64,000 nucleotides of DNA from Aurelia coerulea. Lineage: Eukaryota; Cnidaria; Scyphozoa; Semaeostomeae; Ulmaridae. Position numbers and translations under genes: made by a program. How positions within the stretch are numbered: the first letter of the stretch is position 1; each line of letters begins with the position of its first letter. Below the pieces are notes generated by a model. That model was not told the DNA's origin, did no database searches, and saw only the letters and a list, made by a program, of their open reading frames with translations. Shown here piece after piece: positions 23,537-33,629 of this stretch. Location: NCBI GenBank assembly GCA_039566865.1, contig CM076944.1:11182501-11246500 (forward strand). The letters run 5' to 3'.

Positions 23537-24560
23537 GGGTAGGGTGGGGTAATTTGGGCCTACGGGGTAGAGTGGGTCTACTGAGCTTTTCGCTAGAAAT
23601 ATCCTTTCTCGTTAAATGGAAGAAAGGTTGGCTATTTTTCTTTTGATGTCTACATGATAAACTGTTTTTTTGCATAAAACATTCGTCTTAGATGTATTTC
23701 CTCTCGTTTTATAAAATAACTTTACTGAACGGCCTATTGTGCAAGAATCTCAAAGCCCAGGAAAACTTTCTCCTGCCATTGTTGTTTTGCTTTCTGGTCA
23801 ATCTAATGACCATGAGGTGAGAGTTTGGTCACTTACAAATGAAATAACGTTTATTTCAAAGTCATTGACGCGATCGTTCTTTTTTATATTTATTTTCTTA
23901 CCAGGTGGGGTAATGTGGGCCTACTGAGAATTCAGCCATCATTCAAATTCAACGAAGCGTTGAATCGCTTAAATGTTCGCACTTATATTCATCTTGCCAC
24001 GTTGCTTTCTGTCTAAAATGCGAAAATGGGTTTCCTATTACCGCAGTTGCTGTCTTGTAACCAAAAAATTGGAGTAAACATACTGAAACCATTTTTAATT
24101 GACTGTTATTATCAAATTCGATCACTGACTTGCAAATCACAACGATGGCGGATCACAGCATAATGACCGTAGTTTTAGTTTCGTCGCGGGAACGGGATTG
24201 CTTGAGATAAAAAGCAAAGCTTGTGATTTTATTGAATAGAGAATAGTTGAGAAAGGTAATTCCATTAATTTTTCTAATCAGTTATCCTTTCGCATTCCAA
24301 TATTGTACAAGTTTTGAAAATAGGCCAACTTTTCCTGCTCGTCGGAAAAAATGGGCCCATTTTAGTTGCCATAAGAGAAAATTTTTTAAAAATATTTAAC
24401 TGCCTTTGTCAGAGCTGAGATTTTTTCCCAAGAAACAAGAAGTACTGAATGTCAATTAAACGAAGCTTTTAAAATTGTTTGCATTTTATTGTCGTTTTAC
24501 CAGCTATCCATTTTGAGATCTCACTCATTTGAGACCCATATTACCCCACCCTACCCTGCA
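23537..24560. mobile_element. MITE with GGGTAGGGTGGGGTAAT ends
   Basis: Left end near 23538: AGGGTAGGGTGGGGTAATTT, then GGGCCTAC. Right end near 24535: ACCCATATTACCCCACC, then CTACCCT, its inverse. A second copy of the terminal motif occurs inside at 23903-23925 (GGTGGGGTAATGTGGGCCTA). About 1.02 kb, with no transposase. The target duplication is not clear. Confidence 0.7.
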
Positions 24561-24899
24561 GTTGAGAGACCATACGCGGTGCAACGTGTTTCATCTTTCG
24601 GAACCAATCGAATCGCGACAGACGACATTCTTTCCCACTAATTATTTCCTGGGCATCTTGAGCAGACATTTTACTGATAATGTTTTGAAGACGGCCTGGA
24701 ATTTTTGGGAAATTTGTTTGTGACTGTACGGTTCCAGATTCAACAGGTAATGAGACGATTTTCCGTCAGCGAGGAGTTTTGATTGCGTGTGCGACACGCC
24801 CTAGAAAACTAAAGAACTGGTAACGAGGTGAGGGAAAACATGCGCCCTCGCCTTATCGTTAAAACACATTTACCCACACTTAAATGTTTCGATTTGCAG

Positions 24900-26444
24900 A
24901 AAAGAACCCATCATTAGCAAATAGGTTGATAAAATATGCAAAAAAACATCCCAATGCCTACTTGATACCATTAATTTTTTAGTTTCATGTGGCTCTATAC
25001 GGCTATTTTTGGTTTCTAATAAATATGTTAATTAAGTAATGAAAATTTGATTCAATGCAAAATCGTTAGCTGAATAATTTTGATTAAACAATTAATTTCC
25101 CATATTATTTGTGAAATGAAGTACCTTCATCGATATTTGAGGCATTTCCATGGATATTGTATGAAAAAATTACTAATTCATTAGGTTAATGACGCCATTG
25201 ACGTCATAGAAATAGTGAATTGCTGATGTCAGCAAATATAATTAAATTATAGAGTAGCGTCGCCCATTATGGCCGGTCGCCCATTATGGCCGGCTAGCAA
25301 GAGAAATTAAATTTCAGGGGACTGACGACTGGTAATAAAATTGCAATTGCGCGGAAAATCTTCGCTGACATCTATTTTATCATGATTTGACCTTGACTGA
25401 AGTTTCCGTTCATTTGCATTGAAACCCAACGACATTGTCTGTGCATATCTCTAATTGATTCTTTCGAGTATCGCAAATTTCACGATTCTATTTACATTCC
25501 TTCCTTCTTTTTCGTTCGCTCGGCACCTTGCGGTTTGAAATTTTTCAAATATGCTTTGATTTTTCAGAAGTCCTGTCTCTTGAGAGGAAATCTAAAATGA
25601 AACCAAAGCAAAGTGACTTCTGATTCAGATTTAAGGTCATGAAGTCTCAGTGCTGCTAGTTGCTATTTTCGTCGCCCATTATGCCCATCAGTTTACCAGA
25701 GAAGTTTCCAATCACTTAAAGATATTTAAATGCAACATTTATTTTAAAAACACCAATTAGGGTTAAAATCTTACTTACTGACTTGGAAAATCATCGAAAC
25801 CCAAAAAAACACGGCATTATATCAAGTCTATTTCATTTTAGAAACTATGCCAAAACTCATCCATCCATGCACGAGAGATACGGTAGGATTTAGAACAACT
25901 CGAACGCGACTCAAAGCATGTATTTCAATTGCCAGAACTCGAAGTTTAGGTTAATTCTTATTGATATTTTTGGGTTTAAAGTACCAAATGATAAACAAAG
26001 AACAGTAATCAAAACTGTTTTTCTTATTAAAACTTTTTACCGGAGAGTAGTGTTCATTGTTTCTCCTGCGGCCATAATGGGCGGCGCTAGAAGAAAACGA
26101 CGTTTTTACTCCCTTCTTTAAAATCTTCTAAAATCAGTATAAAGAGTTTACGTAAAAAATCAATACTCTGTGATCTTTATTCCATTAGTTGGTGATATAA
26201 TCTGGCTATTTGGTTTTTTCATTAATTGCTCTTTTTGGATCTAACTCAGAACTTCGCGACGACATGGGCATAATGGGCGACACCACTCTATATCAAATGA
26301 AAGTACTCATTGAGACGAATCAAATGGCATATATATTTTTGAGATTCAGTTACAAAGAAATAAATTAGAGGGATTTTAAATAATTTCCTTGTGACCACTC
26401 TCCAAATATGGGCATGTGGTGGTCACCGGTTAAAATAGGGTTAA
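24900..26444 (-). mobile_element. TTAA hairpin-ended MITE, reverse copy G (interrupted)
   Basis: Its clear end is at 26425-26444 (CGGTTAAAATAGGG then TTAA). Reading inward on the minus strand it matches copy F (26616 onward): the CCAAATATGGGCAT block, TGATATAT, then TGACGTCA sites. The 1,037-bp insertion at 25252-26288 splits it. The far end is decayed and I place it only roughly. Confidence 0.5.
25252..26288. mobile_element. MITE with GAGTAGCGTCGCCCATTATG ends, nested
   Basis: Left end GAGTAGCGTCGCCCATTATG, right end CATAATGGGCGACACCACTC. The flanks are TATA on both sides (25248-25251 and 26289-26292), giving a TA or TATA target duplication. The sub-terminal motif GTCGCCCATTATG recurs inside at 25276 and 25670, and inverted at about 26070. 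No transposase frame is seen. Confidence 0.8.
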
Positions 26445-26619
26445 TGTGGTCACATGATCAGAGTTTGAACAATGATATGCTGAACAATGCATTGCCTATT
26501 AAATTTGAAAAAAACTTCACAAGGACTGGTGGTTATATATCTTGTCGTTTTAGTGCATTTCAGCAAAGGCTGGTGGGGTGGGGGGCAAAATGCAAGCCCC
26601 CTGGTACAAATAGGGCCAA
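26441..26619 (+). mobile_element. Right-end fragment of a TTAA MITE (copy H)
   Basis: It holds TGGTCACATGATC, the TATATCTTGTCGTTTTAG block and the terminal GCAAAATGCAAGCCCCCTGG, as in the right ends of this family. It ends TACAAATAGGG then CCAA, which overlaps the start of copy F. Only the last 180 bp remain. Confidence 0.5.
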
Positions 26620-27904
26620 ACCTGTTTTAATCGGGGGGGGTGTTTTTTCGCCCCCCCCCCATCAGATTTTTGTATAGCTCCCAAAAGATGCTACCTACAA
26701 TGCTGAAACTTCTGCATTTTTCCAAAAATACAATTGGCAATCAGAAAATAGAAATTTCAATACCTATTGTTTGACCACGTGACCACCAAATGCCCATATT
26801 TGAAGAGTGGTCACAAAGAAATTCTTTAAAACGGTTCTAATTTCCTCCTTTGTTACAAATACTAAACACTATATATACCATTCGATCATTCGATTTGTCT
26901 GAATGAGTAATTTTATTTGATATATATTTTATTCACATTTACAGACATCGGCAGTTTATTATTTCGATGACGTCATCAATTTTTACGACGTCATATTCCT
27001 AAGGAATGAGTAATTTTTTCATGCAAAACTGATGGAATTGTGTCAAATTTCGATAAAGGTATTTGATTTCACCAAAAATATGAGATATTAATGGTTTTAA
27101 ATCATAATTATTGAGCTAACAATTTTGGATTGAATCAAACTTTCATTATTCAATTAGTTAATTTATTTGAAACCACAAATATCCGTAGGAAACCATGTGA
27201 AACTATAAATTATTTTTTTTTAATCAATATAAAATATTACAAGATATGCTACATTCTACTATACTTTAACTACTATGCAACACTACAAGGACGATACCTT
27301 GAGGAGCAAAAGACAATGTCTACTCCATGGCCAACACATAAAAACATACAACTAAGTAACTACATAAACACCTACAAAATGATATACATACGATAAGATA
27401 CTGATATATACTGGAGTCTGTTTCACATTGGTTGTCAGGTCAGTGACGGAGGCGCCTGATGCTGAACAATAGAATCCCCGGCTGAGAGAACAAACAACAA
27501 CAGCAACAATTGCTGTTGTTACTGACCCCCTCCAGAGTCCCTACTGCCCAAGACATAGCGCCTGTATGTTGTCTGGGTAAACTACAAATTAATGGTGTCA
27601 AGAAGGTATTTGATGGTTTTTTTTGCCAAGTGTACCAAGCTATTTGCTAATAATGGGCCCTTTTCTGCATGTTCATGTTCATGTTCATGTTCTCAAAGTT
27701 TACAATGTTTTTGGTTGCCTAGCAACCAATCACGTGACTATTGATTGATTGATGCTATTTCTAGATTCTCATTTTTTCAATTATGACACAGTGCAAGTTT
27801 GATTGTCATAGCTGTTATACTTGCGGATAAAGACAGGGGGGGGGGGGCGAAAAATACCCCGAAGGTAGAAAATCCACTTCTTTACCCGGTTAAAATAGGG
27901 TTAG
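26616..27904 (+). mobile_element. TTAA hairpin-ended MITE (copy F)
   Basis: Left end ACCTGTTTTAATCGGGGGG, right end ACCCGGTTAAAATAGGG then TTAG (27901-27904), inverted with a few mismatches. It has G/C tracts at both ends, GATGACGTCATC and ACGACGTCAT, and CACGTGAC at 27731. Small simple repeats lie at 27670 (GTTCAT) and 27497 (CAACAG). Confidence 0.7.
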
Positions 27905-27969
27905 GTCTCTGCGATGCTTTCGCAACGCTTAATGCAATAATAATTTATTGTACTTCAAAACGCACTTAC

Positions 27970-28268
27970 ATCAAGAGCTTTCATCTTCTTTATCTTCTCG
28001 AAATTCATCCTTTGGTCTGTTTCTTTAAGCTCGTTTTCAACTGGTGTCAACATTGCAGTTGTAAAAAAACTGTTAGTACTTTTCATAACATCCATCAATG
28101 AATTTTTGTCCAAAAGTGTGTTGATTCTCGTTGCTTGATCTGAGGCTCGTTGTACTAAATCGTTGACACGACTAGCAGTAGTTGTCCATCCTTGTGTGGA
28201 GAATTCGTTGTCCCTCTTTCCAAAGAAGTTCAAGCCACTTGTAATCTGTTCAATCAGCTTATTGCAAT
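27970..28268 (-). CDS. Host gene exon (second seen), uncharacterised helical protein
   Basis: Minus strand: acceptor GATCAATAG before 28268, donor GAT|GTAAGT at 27970. The exon is 299 bp: two bases completing a codon from the previous exon (phase 1), then 99 codons ending in phase 0. The encoded segment is polar and helix-prone, with CNKLIEQITSGLNFFGKRD, QRASDQATRINTLLDKNS and ENELKETDQRMNFEKIKKMK. There is no signal or membrane segment in this exon. The frame is open throughout, unlike the surrounding transposon debris. I do not recognise the family. Confidence 0.65.
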
Positions 28269-28429
28269 CTATTGATCGAATTAATATTTAGGATAAAAAC
28301 CAGGGGGTAACACATACAACAAACATTTTTTGGAAACTATCCGCTGAAGATGGCCAAAAAGACAGACAATTTGATCGTTTGATACATATATCCTGTATGC
28401 GCTTCGCAAAGATCAAGACATTTTATGTC

Positions 28430-29520
28430 TTCATAGCACAGGAATCATTTTTCGTACATAGCCGAATGCTCGTCGCCCATGGCAGAAACCACGAAAGCCT
28501 CATTTTCATGGATGTATCAGAAGGCCAAAAAAGCGAAGAAGATGAACAAAAACCCGTGAATATTTGTTTAAATTTTATCTACCTTCATAAAACGCAAACA
28601 GGGCAAAAACTGCTTGAAATTTCCCGATTTTTTAAGAAATCTACTTTTCAGATGTTTGGGTGTACAATTTTGGATGCAGGTTAAATTATCTCGAGGTTTG
28701 GCGGAGTTATTGCCTCTCCATTAGATAATATCAGCGAAGATTTGTCGATGCCTGTTTACACCACTTCAATTCAGGTGATAAAACCTCTTCATAAAACCTC
28801 TTTTGAATTTTGTAATTTATTTCGCAACAAGCAAGCTTTTTGCCATGAATGCAAAAAGTAGTACCGGTTGTCCCAAAATGATGTATTATTGTTTGATTGC
28901 TTAAATGTCAATAACCAATGAACAAGTTTTCAAACACATTGTTTTATTTGATTGCCTAAAGGCTAAATTGCATTGTAAGATGTTGATTGTGGGTTTTACC
29001 AATTTTTGAAAATTTGTTCATCAGTTATGGACCTATAAGCAATCAAACGATAATACATCATTTTGGGACACCCGGTACAACACAGAAGCTTCCTTAGAGT
29101 GATGCCACATGACTTGAAATGCATGAACAAGCCTTTGTAAACTTTCTCAATTCACATAAAAACCGTAGGAACATTGAATCTTGAACAAGAGAAGGAACAG
29201 TTGAAAGCGTAGATTTTGTCATTTCGGGGTCGTTCTTACAACAAGCCATATTGTTATTACTGTTGTCTCTCGGCCAGAATTTCTATTGTTCAAGGCTCAG
29301 TGCCTTATCGGTTTGTTTGTTTCCATAACTCACCAATCTTGGAGATATTTTACCCGGTATCCAAACTTGTACACCCAAACATCTGGAGATTTGATTGCTT
29401 TAAAAAAGATCGGGAAATCTCAAGCAGTTTTTTGTCCTGGTTGCATCTTATGAAGGTAAGTAAAATTTAGAAAAATTTCACGGGTTTCTTTTTTCTCCTT
29501 CGCTTTTTAGTCGTCCGATT
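28430..29520. mobile_element. Inverted-repeat element, arms 28430-28725 and 29330-29520
   Basis: The right arm, reverse-complemented, follows the left arm: AAACCCGTGAA, TACCTTCATAA, CTGCTTGA, CAGATGTTTGGGTGTACAA and GTTTGGAT/TTTTGGAT occur in the same order. The arms share the small open frame also seen at 11635-11883. The TA-flanked MITE at 28864-29075 lies in the loop. Outer limits are approximate. Confidence 0.6.
28864..29075. mobile_element. TA-flanked fold-back MITE (212 bp)
   Basis: TA at 28862-28863 and 29076-29077. The arms CCGGTTGTCCCAAAATGATG and CATCATTTTGGGACACCCGG pair, and pairing continues through TATTATTGTTTGATTGCTTA and beyond. It is a full hairpin apart from a short centre. 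Confidence 0.85.
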
Positions 29521-30165
29521 ACTGTTTAATTCTAGAGGTAGTTTCATTCCAGGATTTAGCACCAGCATATCTAATAGATCTGAAGCCATATTGCAAAGTA
29601 TTTTCACGCGTCATAGGAATATCATCCTTGTGAGCCGGCCTGTTATCATACTGATGAACAAATGACAATATTTCAAACCAATTGTGGAAGAGGGAAGGAG
29701 AAATAAAATTAGCACATTCATACACAAAAGTAAGTAGCTTTAGATGAAATAAATCATATAACTTACGAATTTTTAATTCAGAGAAAATTGGTGTAGATGG
29801 AGAAGTAAAAGTCTTGAAAGTAATATCTCTAAGAACTTTCTTTTGTAGAAGTTATATCGGTTTCGTATGAATGTCCTAGGTAAGACCCCATACAATGATT
29901 CCATATTGAAGAAAAGAGGCAACTAGTGAGCAATACAAGGAAACTAGAACACTAGCAGGTAGGAGATGCCTTATTTTCAAATGATACTTCCAACCGAGGT
30001 TTTCATCAAATAGAAGGCCAAGAAATTTGACGTATTTGGCCTGATTAACAAATTCCTTACCAATCTTGATGCTGACAGTTTTATCTAAGAATGTTGAGGA
30101 GAACCAAAATTGATTAGAGAAAACTTTACCTAATTGCGATAGACACAGTTCTTCTTCGAACAAAA
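29519..30165 (-). pseudogene. LINE RT C-terminal fragment
   Basis: The minus strand at 30163-29876 encodes the segment after RT motif C, with YVKFLGLLFDENLGWKYHL and SLVASFLQYGIIVWG. After frame breaks, 29725-29519 encodes the end of ORF2 with ENTLQYGFRSIRYAGAKSWNE. Such SIRYAGAKSWNE-like tails are common in CR1/Jockey-type LINEs. RT motifs A-C and the endonuclease are missing here. An endonuclease piece of possibly the same element type lies at 31960-32215. Confidence 0.7.
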
Positions 30166-30305
30166 GTTAAAGCATAAGAATAGACACCAAAGAAAGCATT
30201 CTAATTGATTTAAAACATAGCATTGGAAAATCTGAAACATTCTTCATGTGTCAGAATCGCCCTTGCTTTCTGGCTGTAATTAACAGACCACTATTTCCCT
30301 TAAAA
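30090..30305. repeat. Direct repeat copy 1 (pairs with 32290-32505)
   Basis: This block, from GAATGTTGAGGAGAACCAAA to CACTATTTCCCTTAAAA, recurs at 32290-32505 with scattered differences. The two copies bracket about 2 kb holding LINE pieces and the 123-bp tandem array. Confidence 0.75.
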
Positions 30306-31034
30306 ACACTTAAAGACACCCCCCCCAATAATTTCTCAGTCGGTCCAAAAATTTCCCAAAAGTCTGTCCACGACAAAATTGGATGGACCGACTTCGTGGA
30401 CCGACTTTTTCATGGACCGGCCAACCACGACAAAGCTCGAAAGGCCCACGATAGTTTAAATCAAAGTTGGTCCGATTTTAAATGTTTTGAGCAAAGGTCG
30501 ACCCATGACAACAGTTAGAATATTGACAAGAAGTGCATGACAATAACTGGGAGAGTCGTTCTAAGCCAAAGCAGAGGATGGCATTTAGAAAAATTCCTTA
30601 AATGCATTGCAAAATTTTCCAGACTTCCATTTTTAGGGGCAAGCAATCATTGCTTTGTAAAAAGCGGTCTAACACAAAATGAAAGGTGTTTGTTGTGCAA
30701 AGATTGTCCCAAAGGAACAATGCTGTTACAAATACTCAAAATTTCCAATCTGGCACTGGGGTGCCGGTGGTGGTAGTTATGTGGCGTTGGAAAACATACA
30801 CTTGTGCATGAATCCCAAAAAATGAAGGAGACATGGGTCACAAATATTATCCATCAAAGGTGGTATACGCTTCTACCAAAAGCTAAAACTGCTGACCGGG
30901 CTGCTTACACTATAATCATAAGAGAAAACCTTCTTAGAGGACAAACACACTAAAACAAGTCGCTTTTGCTAGGCTTGGCAGTGAAGAAGTAGTTGTACTT
31001 AAGAATACGCCTATACTTAAAACTCCAAGTCCGT

Positions 31035-31800
31035 GATGCATTCTTAGCCAAATTAAAAGATCTTTCTTCGAAATTTTCTTTATGAGCTGATTTATAGCAT
31101 AACTGTCACAAAACGATAAAGGTTTCCCTGTCGCTAAAGGCAAGCATGATATTGGGAGATGCATTCTAAGACAAAGTAAGGGATCTGTTTTCAAAAATTT
31201 TCCTCATGCGCTGATTTATAGTATATGGCCACAAAACGATAAAGGTTTCCTTGTCGCTAAAGGCAAGCATGATATTGGGAGATGCATTCTGAGCCAAAGT
31301 AAGGGATCTGTCTTCAAAAATTTTCCTCGCGCGCTGATTTATAGTATATTGTCACAAAGCGATAAAGGTTTCCTTGTCGCTAAAGGCAAGCATGATATTG
31401 GGAGATGCATTCTGAGCCAAAGTAAGGGATCTGTCTTCAAAAGTTTTCCTCATGTGCTGATTTATAGTATATTGCCACAAAACGATAAAGGTTTCCTTGT
31501 CGCTAAAGGCAAGCATGATATTGGGAGATGCATTCTGAGCCAAAGTAAGGGATCTGTCTTCAGAAATTTTCCTCACGCACTGATTTATAGTATATTGTCA
31601 CAAAGCGATAAAGGTTTCCTTGTCGCTAAAGGCAAGCATGATATTGGAAGATGCATTCTAAGCCAAAGTAAGGGATCTGTCTTCAAAAATTTTCCTCGTG
31701 CGCTGATTTATAGTATAATTGTCACAAAATGATCAAGTTTTTCTTGTCGCTAAAGGCAAGTATGATATTGGGAGATGCATTCTAAGCCAAAGTAAAGGGG
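31035..31800. repeat. Tandem array, 123-bp unit, about 6 copies
   Basis: The landmark CGATAAAGGTTTCC starts near 31114, 31237, 31360, 31483 and 31606, then in altered form near 31730: spacings of 123 bp, the last 124. Because 123 is 3 x 41, open frames run through the array on both strands (41-residue repeats, for example with FLVAKGKHDIGRCILSQSKG). This is satellite-like DNA; coding is not supported. Confidence 0.85.
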
Positions 31801-31959
31801 TGGCCCCGAAAATTTTCCTGGAGACACCCTCATTTCAATATCCCCCACTTAATTTACCCTGGCCACACCGTTGCCTGCCATACTTTCAGTCGGTCCGGAA
31901 AAATTTAGTCGGTCCAAGGCATGTTGACACCCCCAAACAAAATTTGAATGTGCGCCCCT

Positions 31960-32215
31960 GAGAGTCCCGAATATAAATAGAAACACCATCACCATTGCAT
32001 GTCCTTTCCAGGCGTTTGTGCTGGTTACAGGCCACACTAGTGAGCTCTTTTGGGTATTCTGGATCGAGCTTAGTCTCATTCAAGGCAAGGATATGGATTC
32101 CAAGGTCCCTGATTAAAAGCTGAAGCTAATCTAGGTGACTCCGGAGACAATTTATATTCAGGGACGCAATTGCCATGCCCTTCCTAAATCCTAGTTGCTG
32201 ATGAGACATGTCCGG
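31960..32215 (-). pseudogene. LINE endonuclease (EEP) N-terminal fragment
   Basis: The minus strand reads GMAIASLNINCLRSHLD, then after a stop IRDLGIHILALNETKLDPEYP, then GVSIYIRDS in a shifted frame. These are the first blocks of an exonuclease/endonuclease/phosphatase domain, with Asn in LNIN and Glu in NETKLD. The domain stops abruptly at about 31960. Confidence 0.65.
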
Positions 32216-32289
32216 TACCAGTAAAGAAAGTGTAAGATTATGAGGCGGACCTCCCTGTCTCTGGGAGCATACCTTGCCCCCCAGTTTAG

Positions 32290-32505
32290 AATGTTGAGGA
32301 GAACCAAAATTGACTAGACATAACTTGACATAATTGCGATAGACACAGTTCTTCTTCGAACAAAAGTTAAAGGACAAGAATAGACACCATAGAAAGCATT
32401 TTAATTTATTTAAAACATGGCATTAGAAAGTCTGAACCATTCTTCATGTGCCAGAATCGCCCTTGCTTTCTGGCGGCAATTGATAGACCACTATTTCCCT
32501 TAAAA
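32290..32505. repeat. Direct repeat copy 2 (pairs with 30090-30305)
   Basis: Same block as at 30090, including GATAGACACAGTTCTTCTTC and CAGAATCGCCCTTGCTTTCT. It lies 198 bp from the host exon at 32703. Confidence 0.75.
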
Positions 32506-32702
32506 TTGGGTCTGTTTACCAGGCAAATTTTCAAGCAGTATTCATAGGGAGTCTGCTAGATGAAGTCTATGCTATTAAAGATAAAGTAGGAAGAACTGAT
32601 ATAGCTTAGCTTTTCAAAAAAATAGAGACACACAATGCAGACAAACAGGAATGATTACTTTCTTTCGCTAATTTGAAGAACCAAATAGCAAATTGTACTT
32701 AC

Positions 32703-32891
32703 ATTCAATATTGTGCCTCTTATCTGACTTCATTAGCCCTTTTGCTGTTTCGAGAATGTCCTTGGCTTTTGCTGTTTCTCCTTCTATGTATAGATCCTCT
32801 GCTTTTCGAAGTACCAACTGTTGAACTACATCGTCAAAATACGGTTGAAATTGCTCCTTTTTTGTGGATATCTTTCCTCGCAAGGAACGAC
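32703..32891 (-). CDS. Host gene exon (first seen), uncharacterised helical protein
   Basis: Minus strand: acceptor TTTGCTCTTTTTAG before 32891, with a clear pyrimidine tract, and donor GAAT|GTAAGT at 32703. The 189 bp begin with two bases of a codon (incoming phase 1) and end with one base (outgoing phase 1), matching the exon at 27970-28268. The encoded segment is KEQFQPYFDDVVQQLVLRK, then a helix with EDLYIEGETAKAKDILETAK. It looks soluble and alpha-helical. It is the most upstream exon I can support; earlier exons should lie above 32891 and may be outside the window. No family recognised. Confidence 0.65.
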
Positions 32892-33629
32892 CTAAAAAGA
32901 GCAAATTAAATTGAAACGACCACTATTTTCCTCTAATAGAGAAATAGGAACGATATTTATTCTAAAATTTTGATTACAGTAAGAACCCGCAAAATAGAAA
33001 CACTTTTTTCAAAACAGCCTGTTTTGTTTTCCATTTAAACATACAGATGTTTCTTATACCAGTTGCGCAAAAATGGCCAGGTTTGGCAAGCCACATTAGA
33101 TCGTACGCTGGACCAATTTTGAAGATTCATGACATAATCTTTAGAAAAAAGCCTGAATTAGATTCTAGGATTTTTTGCCAATCTTTCTGTTTTCAGTTTT
33201 GATAGCTGGACGCTAGTTTTTAAAAATGTTCGTTTTTGAAAATATTGAAAACGATCAAAAAACGTCTATCCAGTTTTCTAAAGAATCGGCATTAATGGAG
33301 AAAGAGTAAACTTTTTCGTAGTGATTTGGGATCTGGAAATCGATTAATTGTATCGAATAATTAATCGATTTCTATTTTTACCAATTTTTACTTGGTAGTG
33401 AGCCACCTTATCGCTGTTTCGGCATTTTGAATTTTTTGGTAGCGAGCCACCTTAAGTGGAAATTCACCTTAACCGTAAAACCTCCATCCGTACAACCTCG
33501 TACCCAGTGACAATGAAGGTTTTCCCGTAAACTTCAATGCCTACCTACATTGACCCTGGAGCCTGTTTGGCTATTATGCAATTTGATTGGCTCTTTTCGA
33601 AGCAAAAGAAGTTTCTCACCTTTGAAGCG
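32892..33629. other. No gene recognised
   Basis: AT-rich intronic or upstream sequence. Two near-repeats of GGTAGTGAGCCACCTTA and GGTAGCGAGCCACCTTA lie at about 33395 and 33440. No inverted ends are recognised. Confidence 0.35.

Noticed and set aside
31349..31732. A 41-residue repeat protein
   Set aside because: Open frames on both strands follow from the 123-bp unit; there is no start context, domain or codon evidence.
30330..31925. AGTCGGTCC motifs at 30338 and 31885 as ends of one element
   Set aside because: They are direct, not inverted, and lack a consistent boundary.
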